A stretch of DNA of 64,000 nt from UBA9676 sp963730065 (GCA_963730065.1 CAVSQL010000020.1:248001-312000); one strand, 5' to 3'. Numbered from the stretch's first letter, positions 42,475-51,347 are shown. The notes: generated from the letters alone by a model not told the origin. Made by a program: numbers and translations.

Positions 42475-43596
42475 TCAGCTCTGGTTGCGGCTGTCCCCGG
42501 CGCCGCGATGCATCTTGTCAACGGTGGCCCGGGACGGATCACCGGTCGCCAGATCGCCGACCGGGAGCCTAACGAGCGTGCCCTGGGCTGAGGCCAGCAT
42601 CGCCATGTCATTCTTGTGGTCGACGACCACCGTGCACAGGGTGAGAACGCCCGCTGTGCCGGGCTGGCGGACGCCCCGTGGGTAGGAATCTCGTGCCAGC
42701 AGGCCAAGCAGGAAGTCACCGTCGGCTGCGCGAGGCGCGACCGAATCCAGCACCTCCCCGCGCCTGTGGCTGTCTGTGCCAGTGCCCTGATCGTGAGGCG
42801 CGGTGGAGCGGAAGTGGTTGGTATGCCACAGCAGCGGGCACCCAACCGGGTCGGCCAGGGTCATCGCCGTCCGATCGCCGCCGTTTTCCACCATGGCCAC
42901 ACGTGCTGTTGGCAACTCGCAGATGAGATAGGCGAATCCGCCTGCGGTGTGATGGCACCTTAAGTATTGGGTGGCTTCATCCAGCGAGTCACAGGCCTGC
43001 ACCCCCCGAGCGGCGAATGCCCGGCCTGGGAGAGCCGCTGGCTCCGGAACTGGCAGCGCGTCCACTCCCCATGCCAGGCCCCACTCGCTGACAGTGAACG
43101 TGTTGCCCGGCAAGAACCCCGGGTACCACCAGGACGTCACGCACGGCTCGCTGTCGAGCTTGATCGTCAGCAGTACTGACCGGCCTGCCAGCGCCGGGTC
43201 GCCGTCCTCGTTATGCGCCCAGACCAGCGTGTCGCCGTCGGTGATGGCGATATCGCTGCAGCCGGTACCCCTGGCCGTGCCTAGGTCACCCCGCAGGGTC
43301 AGCCGCAGCAGATCGTCCACATCAGCGTCCGCACCTTGCGCCAGGTACACAAGCTCGGCATAGGCCGCTGGGTGGCATCGAGCGCTCGCCTCGGTCACGG
43401 CACGGAATTGCTGCGCCGTGCCAGCGTCACTGGCCATCTGCACCTTCAGCCGGGCTGCCTCCGGCATCTCGCTGATGACCTCGCCGATCTCCGCCCGCAT
43501 CTGCGCGCCGAGAGCGCGAAAGGCGGCCCGGCGCTCGCCCGTGACGACCAGCCAGCGAATGTCCCCCAGGCGGTGCTCAGCTAGTTCGGCGCCCAT
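42475..43596 (-). CDS. C45-family peptidase/acyltransferase-like Ntn hydrolase
   Basis: 373 aa. The Ntn nucleophile is in ARGTGCSDIAITDGDTLVWAHNEDGD, in which the Gly-Cys bond is the expected self-cleavage point and NED is the downstream Asn/Asp motif. TLKLDSEP/SWWYPGFLPGNTFTVSEWGLAWGVD and HTNHF match acyl-CoA:6-aminopenicillanate acyltransferase-like C45 proteins. Physiological substrates of most such bacterial proteins are unknown; beta-lactam acylation is not implied. ATG 43594-43596 has GGGGAG upstream; the open frame to 43677 looks non-coding. Confidence 0.85.
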   Translation of the reverse strand: MGAELAEHRLGDIRWLVVTGERRAAFRALGAQMRAEIGEVISEMPEAARLKVQMASDAGTAQQFRAVTEASARCHPAAYAELVYLAQGADADVDDLLRLTLRGDLGTARGTGCSDIAITDGDTLVWAHNEDGDPALAGRSVLLTIKLDSEPCVTSWWYPGFLPGNTFTVSEWGLAWGVDALPVPEPAALPGRAFAARGVQACDSLDEATQYLRCHHTAGGFAYLICELPTARVAMVENGGDRTAMTLADPVGCPLLWHTNHFRSTAPHDQGTGTDSHRRGEVLDSVAPRAADGDFLLGLLARDSYPRGVRQPGTAGVLTLCTVVVDHKNDMAMLASAQGTLVRLPVGDLATGDPSRATVDKMHRGAGDSRNQS

Positions 43597-43707
43597 GACT
43601 CCCCGTTTCCGGCCTGCGTATGACAATCCACAGCGGATGTGTTCCCCCCGCAGATCCGAACTCACCCGGCCCAGCATCCCCGGCGGCCCCGCCCAAGCCG
43701 GGCGACA

Positions 43708-44655
43708 TCACTTCGCGGTCAGCGCTTCGAACGTGACGCCGGTCAGCTCCTCGGACACAGTCCACAGCCGGGCCGCGGCGGCCTCGTCGCGGGCGGCTGC
43801 GGAGAACTGCACCAGCTTGGGGTGATGCCCGCGCATCTCGCCCGGGCCGTCGGGCCCGAAGTACTCCCCGCCGTGCACCCCCTCGGCGGTAGCCGCATAA
43901 AGCTGCGGCAAGGCGCCGTCGCTGGCGGGCTGGCCGAACAGCCTGGTCCCGAAGCCCATTACCTGGTTAACAAGGCTGGTGCCGCCCGACCGGGGGCCGC
44001 TGAACTGCAGGTTCGTGGCCGCGAACCCGGGATGGGCACCGGCCGAGACGATGTCCAGCCCAGCCGCGCGCAGCCGCCGGTCGAGTTCGAGGACGAACAT
44101 GGCGTTGGCGAGCTTGGACTGGTCATAGGCTCCCCAGGGCCGGTAGGTGTGTTCGCCTTGCAGGTCGTCGAAGTTGATGGCTTTAGCCGACTTGTGACGG
44201 TTGCTGCTGAGGGTGACCACGCGGCTACCCGGCCGCTTGACTAGGACGGGCAGCAGCCGGCCGGTCAGCGCGAAGTGGCCGAGATGGTTGGTGCCGAACT
44301 GCCGCTCGTAGCCCTGGGCGGTGGTCTCGCGATGCGGGATCGCCATCACGCCGGCGTTGTTGACCAGCACATCCAGTTCCTGGCCGCTGGCCAGGAACCC
44401 GGCGCTGAAGCGCTCGACGCTGGCGAGGTCGGCCAGGTCGAGCTGGGCCAGCTCGATGTGGCTGCCCGGGGCCTCGGCGGCCAGCCGTTCCAGCGCGGCC
44501 TGGCCCCGCGCGCGGTCACGGGCGCCGAGCAGCACGTGGGCACCCTTGCGGGCCAGCTGCAGCACCGTCTGATAGCCCAGGCCAGAGTTGCCGCCGGTGA
44601 CGAGAACCGTCCGGCCCGACTGGTCAGGAATGTCGCTGGCAGTCCATCCGGGCAT
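43708..44655 (-). CDS. SDR-family oxidoreductase (retinol dehydrogenase-like)
   Basis: 315 aa. TVLVTGGNSGLGYQTVLQLARKGAHVLLGARDRARG is the NADP-type TGxxxGxG plus Arg. NNAGVMA follows, and the catalytic site is RVVTLSSNRHK...AYDQSKLANAMF, with Tyr and Lys intact (YxxxK). This matches the light-dependent protochlorophyllide/retinol dehydrogenase-like group common in actinomycetes. ATG 44653-44655 has GAGGAGG. Substrate unknown. Confidence 0.9.
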   Translation of the reverse strand: MPGWTASDIPDQSGRTVLVTGGNSGLGYQTVLQLARKGAHVLLGARDRARGQAALERLAAEAPGSHIELAQLDLADLASVERFSAGFLASGQELDVLVNNAGVMAIPHRETTAQGYERQFGTNHLGHFALTGRLLPVLVKRPGSRVVTLSSNRHKSAKAINFDDLQGEHTYRPWGAYDQSKLANAMFVLELDRRLRAAGLDIVSAGAHPGFAATNLQFSGPRSGGTSLVNQVMGFGTRLFGQPASDGALPQLYAATAEGVHGGEYFGPDGPGEMRGHHPKLVQFSAAARDEAAAARLWTVSEELTGVTFEALTAK

Positions 44656-44767
44656 CAATTCCTCCTCATAACCCAGTCCAGCATCCCAGGACCTGTGCGC
44701 GGGGTGTTTGCTTCCGCCGTTGCAACGGTAGGTCGGAAATGGTGCCGATGCCGAGAGGAGCGCTGCG

Positions 44768-44965
44768 GTGACGACCACGGTCCCAGCCGTCATGCGGGCT
44801 CTGCGTGTCCATGCCCGCGACGATCCCGGGAGCCTGAGGTGTGAGGAGATGGCCGTGCCGGCGCCGGGGATCGGCGACGTCCTGGTCGAGGTGGCCGCCC
44901 ATCGCGCTAGGTATTACATCGACACCTGCCCACCTGGCCCGGCCGGTCACATCCGGGGCGGCTGA
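44768..44965 (+). pseudogene. N-terminal fragment of a zinc-type medium-chain dehydrogenase
   Basis: 65 codons reading MTTTVPAVMRALRVHARDDPGSLRCEEMAVPAPGIGDVLVEVAAH. This is the beginning of a quinone-reductase/alcohol-dehydrogenase-like MDR protein (strand, then PxPGxGDVLV). After VEVAAH the conserved continuation (Gly-Ile/Asn-Pro...) is absent; the frame ends after ~20 unrelated residues. A truncated relic running into the 3' end of the flavoprotein gene. Confidence 0.55.
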
Positions 44966-46203
44966 GCTAACGGCGTGACCGCTTCGGAAGCACCGCTGAC
45001 CGGGTCGTAGTAGTGCGCGTACTGCCACAGCCCGCGTGTGACCAGCGCGTCGTCGGGCAGCGGGCCAAACCGTCCCGGCGACAGCGCCTCCACCCCACCT
45101 GGCGCATCGCCACTAGTGATCCAGGCGGCCAGCGCCTCCCCGATCGCGGGCGACGAGGAGAAGCCAGATCCATTGCATCCGCTGGCCACCCACAGCCCAG
45201 GCAGGTCAAGCACGGGCCCGGCGACGAACCGGCCGTCGGGGCTCATCGTGAACAGCCCGCCGCGGAGCTCGGCGACCGGCGCGGTCCCGGCGGCCGGGAC
45301 TTCCGCCGCGACCTGCTCTGTCAGCGCCCGCAGCACACCGAGGTCAAGCGGCACATCATCGGTGCTGAACGAGGCTGGCCGCACACGCGGATCCACCGGC
45401 AGCGGACCGGCCTCGAACCCGCCGACCATCAGCCCACCGCGGGCCGGGCGCAGGTACACGGCGGCGTCGACCACCCTGGTGATCGGGTCGGCCGGGTTCA
45501 CCTCTGGTGTGGGCGCAGTGATCAGCAGCTGATGCCGCACCGGGGCGAGCGGCACCCACGCGCCCGCGAGATTGGCGACCTGCCGCACCCAGCCGCCCGC
45601 CGCGTCCACCGCCACCGGCGCCGCAATCGAGCGCTCGGCCGTCTCGACACCGGTTACCCGCCCATACATGCGGGTTATCCCGACGACCGGCTCGTGCTCC
45701 AGCAACACCGCCCCCTGCAGCCGGCAGGCATCCAGGTATGCCCGCACCAGGCTGAGCGGCTCCTCGATGTAGACGTCCTCGGGGCACCACAGCGCGAACT
45801 CCCCGCCGCCCGCCTGGTAGTAGCTGAGCCCACCGGCCAGCTGCTCGGGGCTCGCCTCGCGCACGTCGGCGCCCCAACTCCGCGACTGGGCCAGCTCCCG
45901 GCGCAGATACTCGCCGTGCTGGCCGGTCCGCGCGATCAGGAAACTCCCCGGCCGGGCCACCTCCAGCGGGACACCCGCCCAGTCGGCGAAACTGACCGCC
46001 TTCTCGATGCTGCGCCGGGCGAGCCTGGTGCGCAACTCATCCGCCTGGACGGACTTGAACAGGCCCGCCGCCCGGCCGGACGCTTGCGAGCCCGCTGTCC
46101 ACCGCTCCACGACCACGACCGACCGGCCCGCCAGCGAGCAGTGCAGCGCAGTGCTCAGTCCGAGCGCGCCGGCCCCGATGACCACCACATCAACGTCCAC
46201 CAT
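44947..46203 (-). CDS. FAD-dependent oxidoreductase (DAO family)
   Basis: 418 aa. VDVVVIGAGALGLSTALHCSLAGRSVVVVERW is the Rossmann GxGxxG. SQASGRAAGLFKSV lies in the flavin loop. A C-terminal GLWVASGCNGSGFSSSPAIGEALAAWITSG binds FAD. Similar to glycine/sarcosine/dimethylglycine-type deaminating oxidases without the folate domain. Its relation to the Rieske operon at 35.6-38.0 kb is uncertain; the locus is separate. Substrate not predictable. Confidence 0.85.
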   Translation of the reverse strand: MVDVDVVVIGAGALGLSTALHCSLAGRSVVVVERWTAGSQASGRAAGLFKSVQADELRTRLARRSIEKAVSFADWAGVPLEVARPGSFLIARTGQHGEYLRRELAQSRSWGADVREASPEQLAGGLSYYQAGGGEFALWCPEDVYIEEPLSLVRAYLDACRLQGAVLLEHEPVVGITRMYGRVTGVETAERSIAAPVAVDAAGGWVRQVANLAGAWVPLAPVRHQLLITAPTPEVNPADPITRVVDAAVYLRPARGGLMVGGFEAGPLPVDPRVRPASFSTDDVPLDLGVLRALTEQVAAEVPAAGTAPVAELRGGLFTMSPDGRFVAGPVLDLPGLWVASGCNGSGFSSSPAIGEALAAWITSGDAPGGVEALSPGRFGPLPDDALVTRGLWQYAHYYDPVSGASEAVTPLAQPPRM

Positions 46204-46312
46204 GTCAGTGTGCCCAGCCCGGCCTTCGCCCAGGCACAGCCCAGCAGGCAGAGCTCCGCAGGGCCATCGTGAAGGTGAGCCGACTGCCCGCAGGGTCCGG
46301 GCATCACGCGCC

Positions 46313-46813
46313 CTACCTTCCTGTCAGCGCCCAGACCACCTTGCCTGTCGTATCCCGCGGGGCATACCACCCCCACCGCTGGCTGACCGCCTCGACCAGC
46401 AGCAGCCCCCGGCCGGTTTCGGCCTTGTCATCGACCTGCGTGCGCACCGGTGGCTGGGGGTTGGCATCCCAGACCAGGATGGCGATCTGGGTGGTGTCGG
46501 ACAGCAGCCACAGCCGCACCGGAAAGATCGGTTCCATGGCCCCTGTGGCGACGACAGCGTTGGTGAGCAACTCGGAGACAAGCAGTTCGGTGTCGTCGCC
46601 CAGCCCAGCCAGTCCCCACTCCCAGGCCACCTGGCGGGCGTGTAGCCGCGCACAGGGCACCGCACCGGGCAGGGCGCTGAGTTCCAGAAAGGTGCGCCGG
46701 GGCCAGTGACCGGGTATCGCCTGTCCTTGATCTGACGGGGACGGCGGGACCGGCACTGGAGCCACGCTCTGCCCAGGGCCGCAGGTCGCTACGTAGGCCG
46801 CAGCCCGGTCCAC
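46313..46813 (-). CDS. ATP-binding anti-sigma-factor-like kinase (HATPase_c_2)
   Basis: About 166 aa. RTFLELSALPGAVPCARLHARQVAWEWGL is the N-terminal helix and strand, LLVSELLTNAVVATG the N box, and ETGRGLLLVEAVSQRWG the G box. It is in the RsbW/SpoIIAB-like single-domain GHKL group, widespread in actinomycetes, and usually of unknown partner. The start is uncertain: GTG 46813 is used here, but the frame is open to a TTG at 46909. Divergent from the GntR-HD gene across a palindrome-rich spacer. Confidence 0.75.
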   Translation of the reverse strand: MDRAAAYVATCGPGQSVAPVPVPPSPSDQGQAIPGHWPRRTFLELSALPGAVPCARLHARQVAWEWGLAGLGDDTELLVSELLTNAVVATGAMEPIFPVRLWLLSDTTQIAILVWDANPQPPVRTQVDDKAETGRGLLLVEAVSQRWGWYAPRDTTGKVVWALTGR

Positions 46814-46911
46814 GGTGCCGGTCCCTGCTCTGCCACGACGGGCGCATCCGCCCCTGGTGGCCTGTGGGCGCGTTACCTCCAAAGACAATCTGCCTATGGA
46901 GGTTGCCAAAA

Positions 46912-46921
46912 AACCTAGGTT
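46912..46921. promoter_or_regulatory. Palindrome AACCTAGGTT (candidate GntR operator)
   Basis: A perfect 10-bp palindrome. Together with GACCT/AGGTC (46929-46933, 46942-46946) and the palindrome at 46965-46976 it makes a cluster of CCTAGG/ACCT half-sites in the AT-rich divergent spacer. Confidence 0.5.
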
Positions 46922-46964
46922 GATTGTAGACCTATCTTAACAGGTCGTCAATACACTGCTACAT

Positions 46965-46976
46965 CTGCCTAGGCAG
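46965..46976. promoter_or_regulatory. Palindrome CTGCCTAGGCAG (candidate GntR operator)
   Basis: A perfect 12-bp palindrome 14 bases before the GntR-HD start codon (46991). Its core CCTAGG is shared with the palindrome at 46912-46921. A half copy CTGCCTATGG lies near 46890. Consistent with autoregulation. Confidence 0.5.
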
Positions 46977-46990
46977 CTAGTATTTCGGGT

Positions 46991-47875
46991 ATGCAGCCCA
47001 TCGACCCTGCTGACAAGCGGCAGCCGAACATCCAAATCGCCGCATCAATCCGCGCGGCGATCCTCACCGGCGAGCTCGCCCCCGGGTCACAGCTTCCGCC
47101 AGGCCATGAACTGGCCAGGTTCTTCGGCGTCTCGCGGATGACGGTGCAGACCGCCATCCGCACTCTTCGGGACGAAGGCTTCGTTCGCAGCCGCACCGGG
47201 AGCGGTGTCTACGTCCGCGACCAGGCGAGCCTTCCCGTTCCCACCGAGAAGGATCATCCGCTGGCAGGAGTGGCGACGTTTCTGTTCGAAATGGGCCACC
47301 TGAAGCACCTCACCCGGGCCGGCTGGCTGCTGCTCGGTATCCCACAACCGGAGACCGTGGCCGAACACTCTTTTCGCGTCGGTGTCGTGGGCATCACGCT
47401 AGCCGCCCTGGAAGGCGCTGACGTGGGGCGCACTGCTGCCCTGTGCCTTCTGCATGACGCACACGAGACGAGGATCGGCGATGTCCCCTCGGTCGGGCGT
47501 GCCTATGTCACCACCGCCGTCCCGGAGGCTGTGTCCGCCCACCAGACATCGGCCATGCCTGACGCGGTGGCCAAAGTCGTTCAGGATCTCGTTGCCGAAT
47601 ACGAAGCCACCGAGACCATCGAATCGCGGGTCGCCCACGACGCCGACAAGATCGAGACCCTGATTCAGGCTGTCGAGTACCAGGCACAAGGCCATGACAC
47701 CGCTGCTTGGCGTGAGTCGTCGCTAGCTGCCCTGCGGACTGACTCGGGCCGGCAGCTTGCCCAGGCGATCGGCTCGACTGATTCTCACGGCTGGTGGTCG
47801 GCGTTCGCCGCGTCCTACAGCGAGCTTCGCGTCAGCACGCTCGAACGTGCCCGCAGGCAGCATGACGAAAGTTAG
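46991..47875 (+). CDS. GntR-type HTH fused to HD-domain phosphohydrolase
   Basis: 294 aa. Residues 5-75 are a GntR winged helix: QIAASIRAAILTGELAPGSQLPPGHELARFFGVSRMTVQTAIRTLRDEGFVRSRTGSGVYV. Residues ~85-260 are an HD hydrolase of the YfbR/HDDC2 type: LKHLTRAGWLLLGI..., VAEHSFRVGVVGITLA, LCLLHDAHETRIGDVPS (His-Asp) and a distal VAHDADKIETLIQAVEY (Asp). Family YfbR acts on 5'-deoxynucleotides. GntR normally carries a ligand-binding domain, so the HD domain may be sensor, enzyme or both. ATG 46991, no close neighbour downstream before a strong terminator. Confidence 0.85.
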   Translation: MQPIDPADKRQPNIQIAASIRAAILTGELAPGSQLPPGHELARFFGVSRMTVQTAIRTLRDEGFVRSRTGSGVYVRDQASLPVPTEKDHPLAGVATFLFEMGHLKHLTRAGWLLLGIPQPETVAEHSFRVGVVGITLAALEGADVGRTAALCLLHDAHETRIGDVPSVGRAYVTTAVPEAVSAHQTSAMPDAVAKVVQDLVAEYEATETIESRVAHDADKIETLIQAVEYQAQGHDTAAWRESSLAALRTDSGRQLAQAIGSTDSHGWWSAFAASYSELRVSTLERARRQHDES

Positions 47876-47909
47876 ACGTTGCTGTCGCCGAACGACAGCA
47901 ACGTCTAAC
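47871..47909. terminator. 17-bp perfect stem-loop between convergent genes
   Basis: Arms 47871-47887 and 47893-47909 (core AGACGTTGCTGTCG / CGACAGCAACGTCT) with a 5-base loop CCGAA. The GntR-HD stop (47873-47875) is inside the left arm. It lies between that gene and the convergent ABC permease (ends 47947), a bidirectional terminator. Confidence 0.8.
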
Positions 47910-47946
47910 CGCCGGCACCCCGGGCCCCCGCGCCGGGGCAGCGGCG

Positions 47947-48771
47947 TCACCCGCGCCTGGTCCGCCCGCGCAGCGCCGCCAGGCACAGCGACATGCTCAG
48001 CCCGCCGACCGCGATGATCGCCAGTGCGGCCTTGCCGAGGGAGGCCCACTGCCAGCCGAGGGTCACCAGGGACCGCAGGCCCTCCAGCACGTACGTCACC
48101 GGGTTCCAGGTGGCGATCACACTCAGCCACCCGCTGAGCTGCGAGCGGGGCACGTAGGACGACGTCATGAACAGGAACGGGAAGAACAGCAGGAAGCTGG
48201 AGTTGACCGCGGCCGGGTTGCCGGTCTTGAGCGCGATGGCGTAGCCGAAACCGGCGAACGCCAGGCTCCACAAGCAGCCCATCAGCAGGAACAGCGCCAC
48301 GCCGACCGGCCCGGCCTGGGGCCGGACGCCGAGCGCGAGGGCCAGGGCGATGATCGGCACCATCAGCGCGCAGGCGATGGTCACGTCGGCGACCATGTGC
48401 CCGATGAGGATGGCCAGCCTTCGTACCGGGGTGAGCAGCAGCCGGTCCAGATAGCCGTCCTGGATGTCGGTAACCAGGGACCCGGCGCGGGAGACGCCGG
48501 TGACGCCCAGCAGGATCGCCGTCGGCAGCATGAAGGCTTTGATGTCGAAGCCCTTGATGTGGCTCTGCGTCAGGTGCTGCAGGGTGCCGATGTTGACCAC
48601 GAAGAAGAACAGGGCGATGAACACCGGCGGGATGACCGACTCCGGCTCCCGCGGGACGGCGCGCAGGGCACGCCCGGCGATCGACACGACATCCCGCAGT
48701 GCGGGCGCGGGGCGGGCCTGGATCGCGGAGCGGTCACGAGGACCGGCTGCGGTGATGCTGATGCTGGTCAT
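47947..48771 (-). CDS. ABC-2 type permease (DrrB-like)
   Basis: 274 aa with six predicted helices. SVIPPVFIALFFFVVNIGTLQHL, a short cytoplasmic DIQDGYLDRLLLTPVRRLAI (the EGxxxRLxxTP-like motif of daunorubicin-type exporters), and NPVTYVLEGLRSL near the end are DrrB family marks. Together with the ATP-binding gene before it (overlap ATGA at 48768-48771) it forms a small-molecule or lipid exporter. Which substrate is unknown. Confidence 0.9.
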   Translation of the reverse strand: MTSISITAAGPRDRSAIQARPAPALRDVVSIAGRALRAVPREPESVIPPVFIALFFFVVNIGTLQHLTQSHIKGFDIKAFMLPTAILLGVTGVSRAGSLVTDIQDGYLDRLLLTPVRRLAILIGHMVADVTIACALMVPIIALALALGVRPQAGPVGVALFLLMGCLWSLAFAGFGYAIALKTGNPAAVNSSFLLFFPFLFMTSSYVPRSQLSGWLSVIATWNPVTYVLEGLRSLVTLGWQWASLGKAALAIIAVGGLSMSLCLAALRGRTRRG

Positions 48772-49901
48772 GACCCCACCTCCACCAGGTCTCGCTGTTG
48801 CCGTCCCCCGTCGCCGGGCCCGGCGCGGCCCTGGCCGTCAGGGATAGGGCTGCCGCTGAACCGGTTGCCGGTGTACTCAAGGAACACGTCGTCGAGGCTG
48901 GGTGTGCGGAGCGTCAGGTGACGCACCGGCGTCACGCCCGCGAGGACGACGGCGACCGCCCCGATGGTCGCGGCGCCGTCGGTGGCCGTGACGATCATCT
49001 CCTCGCCGCGCACCTCCACGCTGCGCACGCCGCCCAGCGGCTCGACGGCCCGGCGGGCGGCCTCGGCCCGGCCGTCCACGTGGGCGACGATGAGGTCGTT
49101 GCCGACGCTGCGCTTGAGCTGAGCCGGCGAGCCCTCGGCGACCAGCCGCCCGCCGTCGATGATGCCAACCCGGCCGGCCAGCTCGTCCGCCTCTTCCAGG
49201 TACTGGGTGGTGAGGAAGATGGTCATGCTGAGCTCGGCGTTGAGCCGCCGGACCTCGTCCCACATCCGGGCCCGGCTCACCGGGTCCAGGCCGCTGGTCG
49301 GCTCGTCCAGGAACAGCACCTCGGGGTTGTGGATCAGCGCGGCGGCCAGGTCGAGGCGGCGCTTCATCCCGCCCGAGTAGGTGCCGATCGGCCGGCCGAG
49401 CGCGTCGCCGATGTCGATCAGCTCGCCCAGCTCGGCCAGCCGGCCGCGGATCTCGGCCCGCGACAACCCGTACAGCCGACCCTGCAGCCGCAGCAGTTCG
49501 ATGCCGGTCTGCCTGGGGTCGAGCGCGGCCTCCTGGAGCGCCACCCCGATGCGCAGGCGGACCTTCTCCGGCTGGGTGGCCACGTCGTATCCGGCCACGA
49601 CCGCCCGCCCTCCGGTGGGGGAAAGCAGGGTGCACAGCACCCGGACCGTCGTCGACTTTCCCGCCCCGTTGGGCCCGAGGAACCCGTAGATCTCCCCGCG
49701 GCGGATCTCCAGATCGACCTTGTCCACGGCGGTGACCTCGCCGAACCGCCGCACCAGGCGCTCGGCCCGGATCGCCGCCGGCGCGGTCCCGCTCCCCGTG
49801 AGCGCGGTCCCACCCACGCCGGACGCGGCCGCACCTACCGTGTACGCGGCCGTGCTGACCGTGGGCTGGACGGGGTTCTGCCCGGTTTGCAGGAGGCTCA
49901 T
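48768..49901 (-). CDS. ABC transporter ATP-binding protein (DrrA-like)
   Basis: 377 aa. Walker A is GPNGAGKST, the signature is GTYSGGMKRRLDLAAALIHNP, Walker B is VLFLDEPTSGLDP, and the H-loop is FLTTQYLEEADEL. A C-terminal DrrA extension (VEVRGEEMIVTATDGAATIGAV) follows. A ~40-residue Ala/Gly/Thr-rich N-terminal stretch precedes RAERLVRRFGEV. GAGGAG precedes ATG 49901. Drives the permease encoded directly after it. Confidence 0.92.
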   Translation of the reverse strand: MSLLQTGQNPVQPTVSTAAYTVGAAASGVGGTALTGSGTAPAAIRAERLVRRFGEVTAVDKVDLEIRRGEIYGFLGPNGAGKSTTVRVLCTLLSPTGGRAVVAGYDVATQPEKVRLRIGVALQEAALDPRQTGIELLRLQGRLYGLSRAEIRGRLAELGELIDIGDALGRPIGTYSGGMKRRLDLAAALIHNPEVLFLDEPTSGLDPVSRARMWDEVRRLNAELSMTIFLTTQYLEEADELAGRVGIIDGGRLVAEGSPAQLKRSVGNDLIVAHVDGRAEAARRAVEPLGGVRSVEVRGEEMIVTATDGAATIGAVAVVLAGVTPVRHLTLRTPSLDDVFLEYTGNRFSGSPIPDGQGRAGPGDGGRQQRDLVEVGS

Positions 49902-50050
49902 CGGCCCTCCTCGGAAGTCGCTCGTTCATGGTCTTCTCAAGGGTCAACGCCGCCGGGACGCACAACTCATCGGCCGTGCGCCGGCGAGTTCGGGAAACTC
50001 ATCCCGGCGCGCGGCGCTGAGTTAGAGACCCGCGCAGCGTCATAACGGGC

Positions 50051-50350
50051 GTGGCGGACACGGCCGGCTGGGCGCGGATGGTGGTAGCAGCCTCCGACGG
50101 CACCCGCTACGAGGTACCGCTCGCCGGTGACGGGCCGCCCGATCTGGCCGTCATCGAGGCACTGGCCAGGTTTCAGCTGATGGCTTGCCGCGCCGGGCAC
50201 CGCGTGTGGCTGGAAGACGTGTCCGCGGCGCTGGGCGACCTGCTCGACCTGGCCGGCCTGAGTCAGGCAATGACCAGCCAGCCCAGGCCGGGCCAGGCAG
50301 TGGCCGGGGCGCCCAGCCCGCCCGCCCCCGAGCCCCGCGCCGGACCGTGA
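50051..50350 (+). CDS. Small STAS-like protein
   Basis: 99 aa, start GTG 50051. ADTAGWARMVVAASDGTRYEVPLAG then PPDLAVIEALARFQLMACRAGHRVWLEDVSAALGDLLDLAGLSQ resembles a short STAS fold (RVWLEDVSAALGDLLDLAGL corresponds to the LxxVxxxLxxLLxxxGL end). The expected Ser phospho-site is not evident. It converges on the ECF sigma gene (ends 50367); such STAS genes often neighbour sigma factors with SnoaL tails. Pro-rich tail. Confidence 0.65.
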   Translation: MADTAGWARMVVAASDGTRYEVPLAGDGPPDLAVIEALARFQLMACRAGHRVWLEDVSAALGDLLDLAGLSQAMTSQPRPGQAVAGAPSPPAPEPRAGP

Positions 50351-50366
50351 CCGGCGAGGCCAGGCC

Positions 50367-51347
50367 CTACGGCCGTTCCTCCGGCAGGTGATCGGGCAGG
50401 CCGAACGCCGGGAACAGATGCTCGGTGTCCAGGAAGAAGTTCAGGCCCGCGATGCGGTCCCCGGAGATCTCAAGCACCTGCAGCGCCCACGGCGAGTACC
50501 CGCCGTCCGGGTCCGGCTTGTAGTGGCCGAACGCGGGGCAGCCGTTGGCCGCCACCGGGATGAGCCGGGACCCGCGGCAGCCGGCCCCGGGCCCGAGCAT
50601 GAACCGGCCGATGTCGCCGGCCCCGCGCAGCCACATCGCAAAAGGGGGCATGGACTGGATCGCGTCCTCGTGCAGCAGCGTGACCAGGCGGTCGATGTCG
50701 TAGCTCTCGAAGGCGTCCACGTAGCGGGCCAGCAGGTCGCGCTGGTCGTCGCCGACCGTGGTGGGGGCGCTGTCGGCGTCGACCGATCCCATCGTGGCCC
50801 GGGCCCGCTGCAGGGCGCTGTTGACCGCCGCCACGCTGGTGCCCAGCAGTTCGGCCGCCTCAGCCGCCTGCCAGCGCAGCACCTCGCACAGGATCAGGGC
50901 CGCCCGCTGGCGGGCGGGCAGGTGCTGCAGGGCGGCGACGAAGGCCAGCCGGATGCTGTCCCGGGCGACGGCCACCTCGGCCGGGTCGGCCTCCGGCGGC
51001 AGCACCCGCTCGTCCGCGATCGGCGAGACCCAGCTGCCCTCAGGCAGCACCCCCTCCAGCGACGACTCCACCGGGGGCCGCGAGGGGCCGAGTTCCATCG
51101 GCCGGGCCCGGCGCTGGCGGCCGCGGATCATGTCGATGCACACGTTGGTGGCGATGCGGTACAGCCACGACCGGACGCTCGAGCGTCCCTCGAAGCTGTC
51201 ACTGGCCTTCCAGGCCCGCACCATCGTTTCCTGGACCGCGTCCTCGGCGTCGAAGCCGGAACCGAGCATCCGGTAGCAGTAGGCGGTGAGCTCGCGGCGG
51301 TGGCCTTCGAGGTCGTCGGGGGCGAGGGTGTCGGGGTACACAGTCAC
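50367..51347 (-). CDS. ECF sigma factor with C-terminal SnoaL-like domain
   Basis: 326 aa. Region 2: YCYRMLGSGFDAEDAVQETMVRAWKASDSFEGRSSVRSWLYRIATNVCIDMIRGR. Region 4: HLPARQRAALILCEVLRWQAAEAAELLGTSVAAVNSALQRARATM. The C-terminal ~120 residues (LARYVDAFESYDIDRLVTLLHEDAIQSMPPFAMWLRGAGDIGRFM...) form a SnoaL/NTF2-like domain, as in SigG/SigJ-type ECF factors that lack an anti-sigma factor and are controlled by this domain. GTG start at 51347. Confidence 0.9.
   Translation of the reverse strand: MTVYPDTLAPDDLEGHRRELTAYCYRMLGSGFDAEDAVQETMVRAWKASDSFEGRSSVRSWLYRIATNVCIDMIRGRQRRARPMELGPSRPPVESSLEGVLPEGSWVSPIADERVLPPEADPAEVAVARDSIRLAFVAALQHLPARQRAALILCEVLRWQAAEAAELLGTSVAAVNSALQRARATMGSVDADSAPTTVGDDQRDLLARYVDAFESYDIDRLVTLLHEDAIQSMPPFAMWLRGAGDIGRFMLGPGAGCRGSRLIPVAANGCPAFGHYKPDPDGGYSPWALQVLEISGDRIAGLNFFLDTEHLFPAFGLPDHLPEERP

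Noticed and set aside
42475..43596. C45 gene as a beta-lactam biosynthesis gene
   Set aside because: No ACVS or IPNS gene in the region; C45 proteins of unknown function are common.
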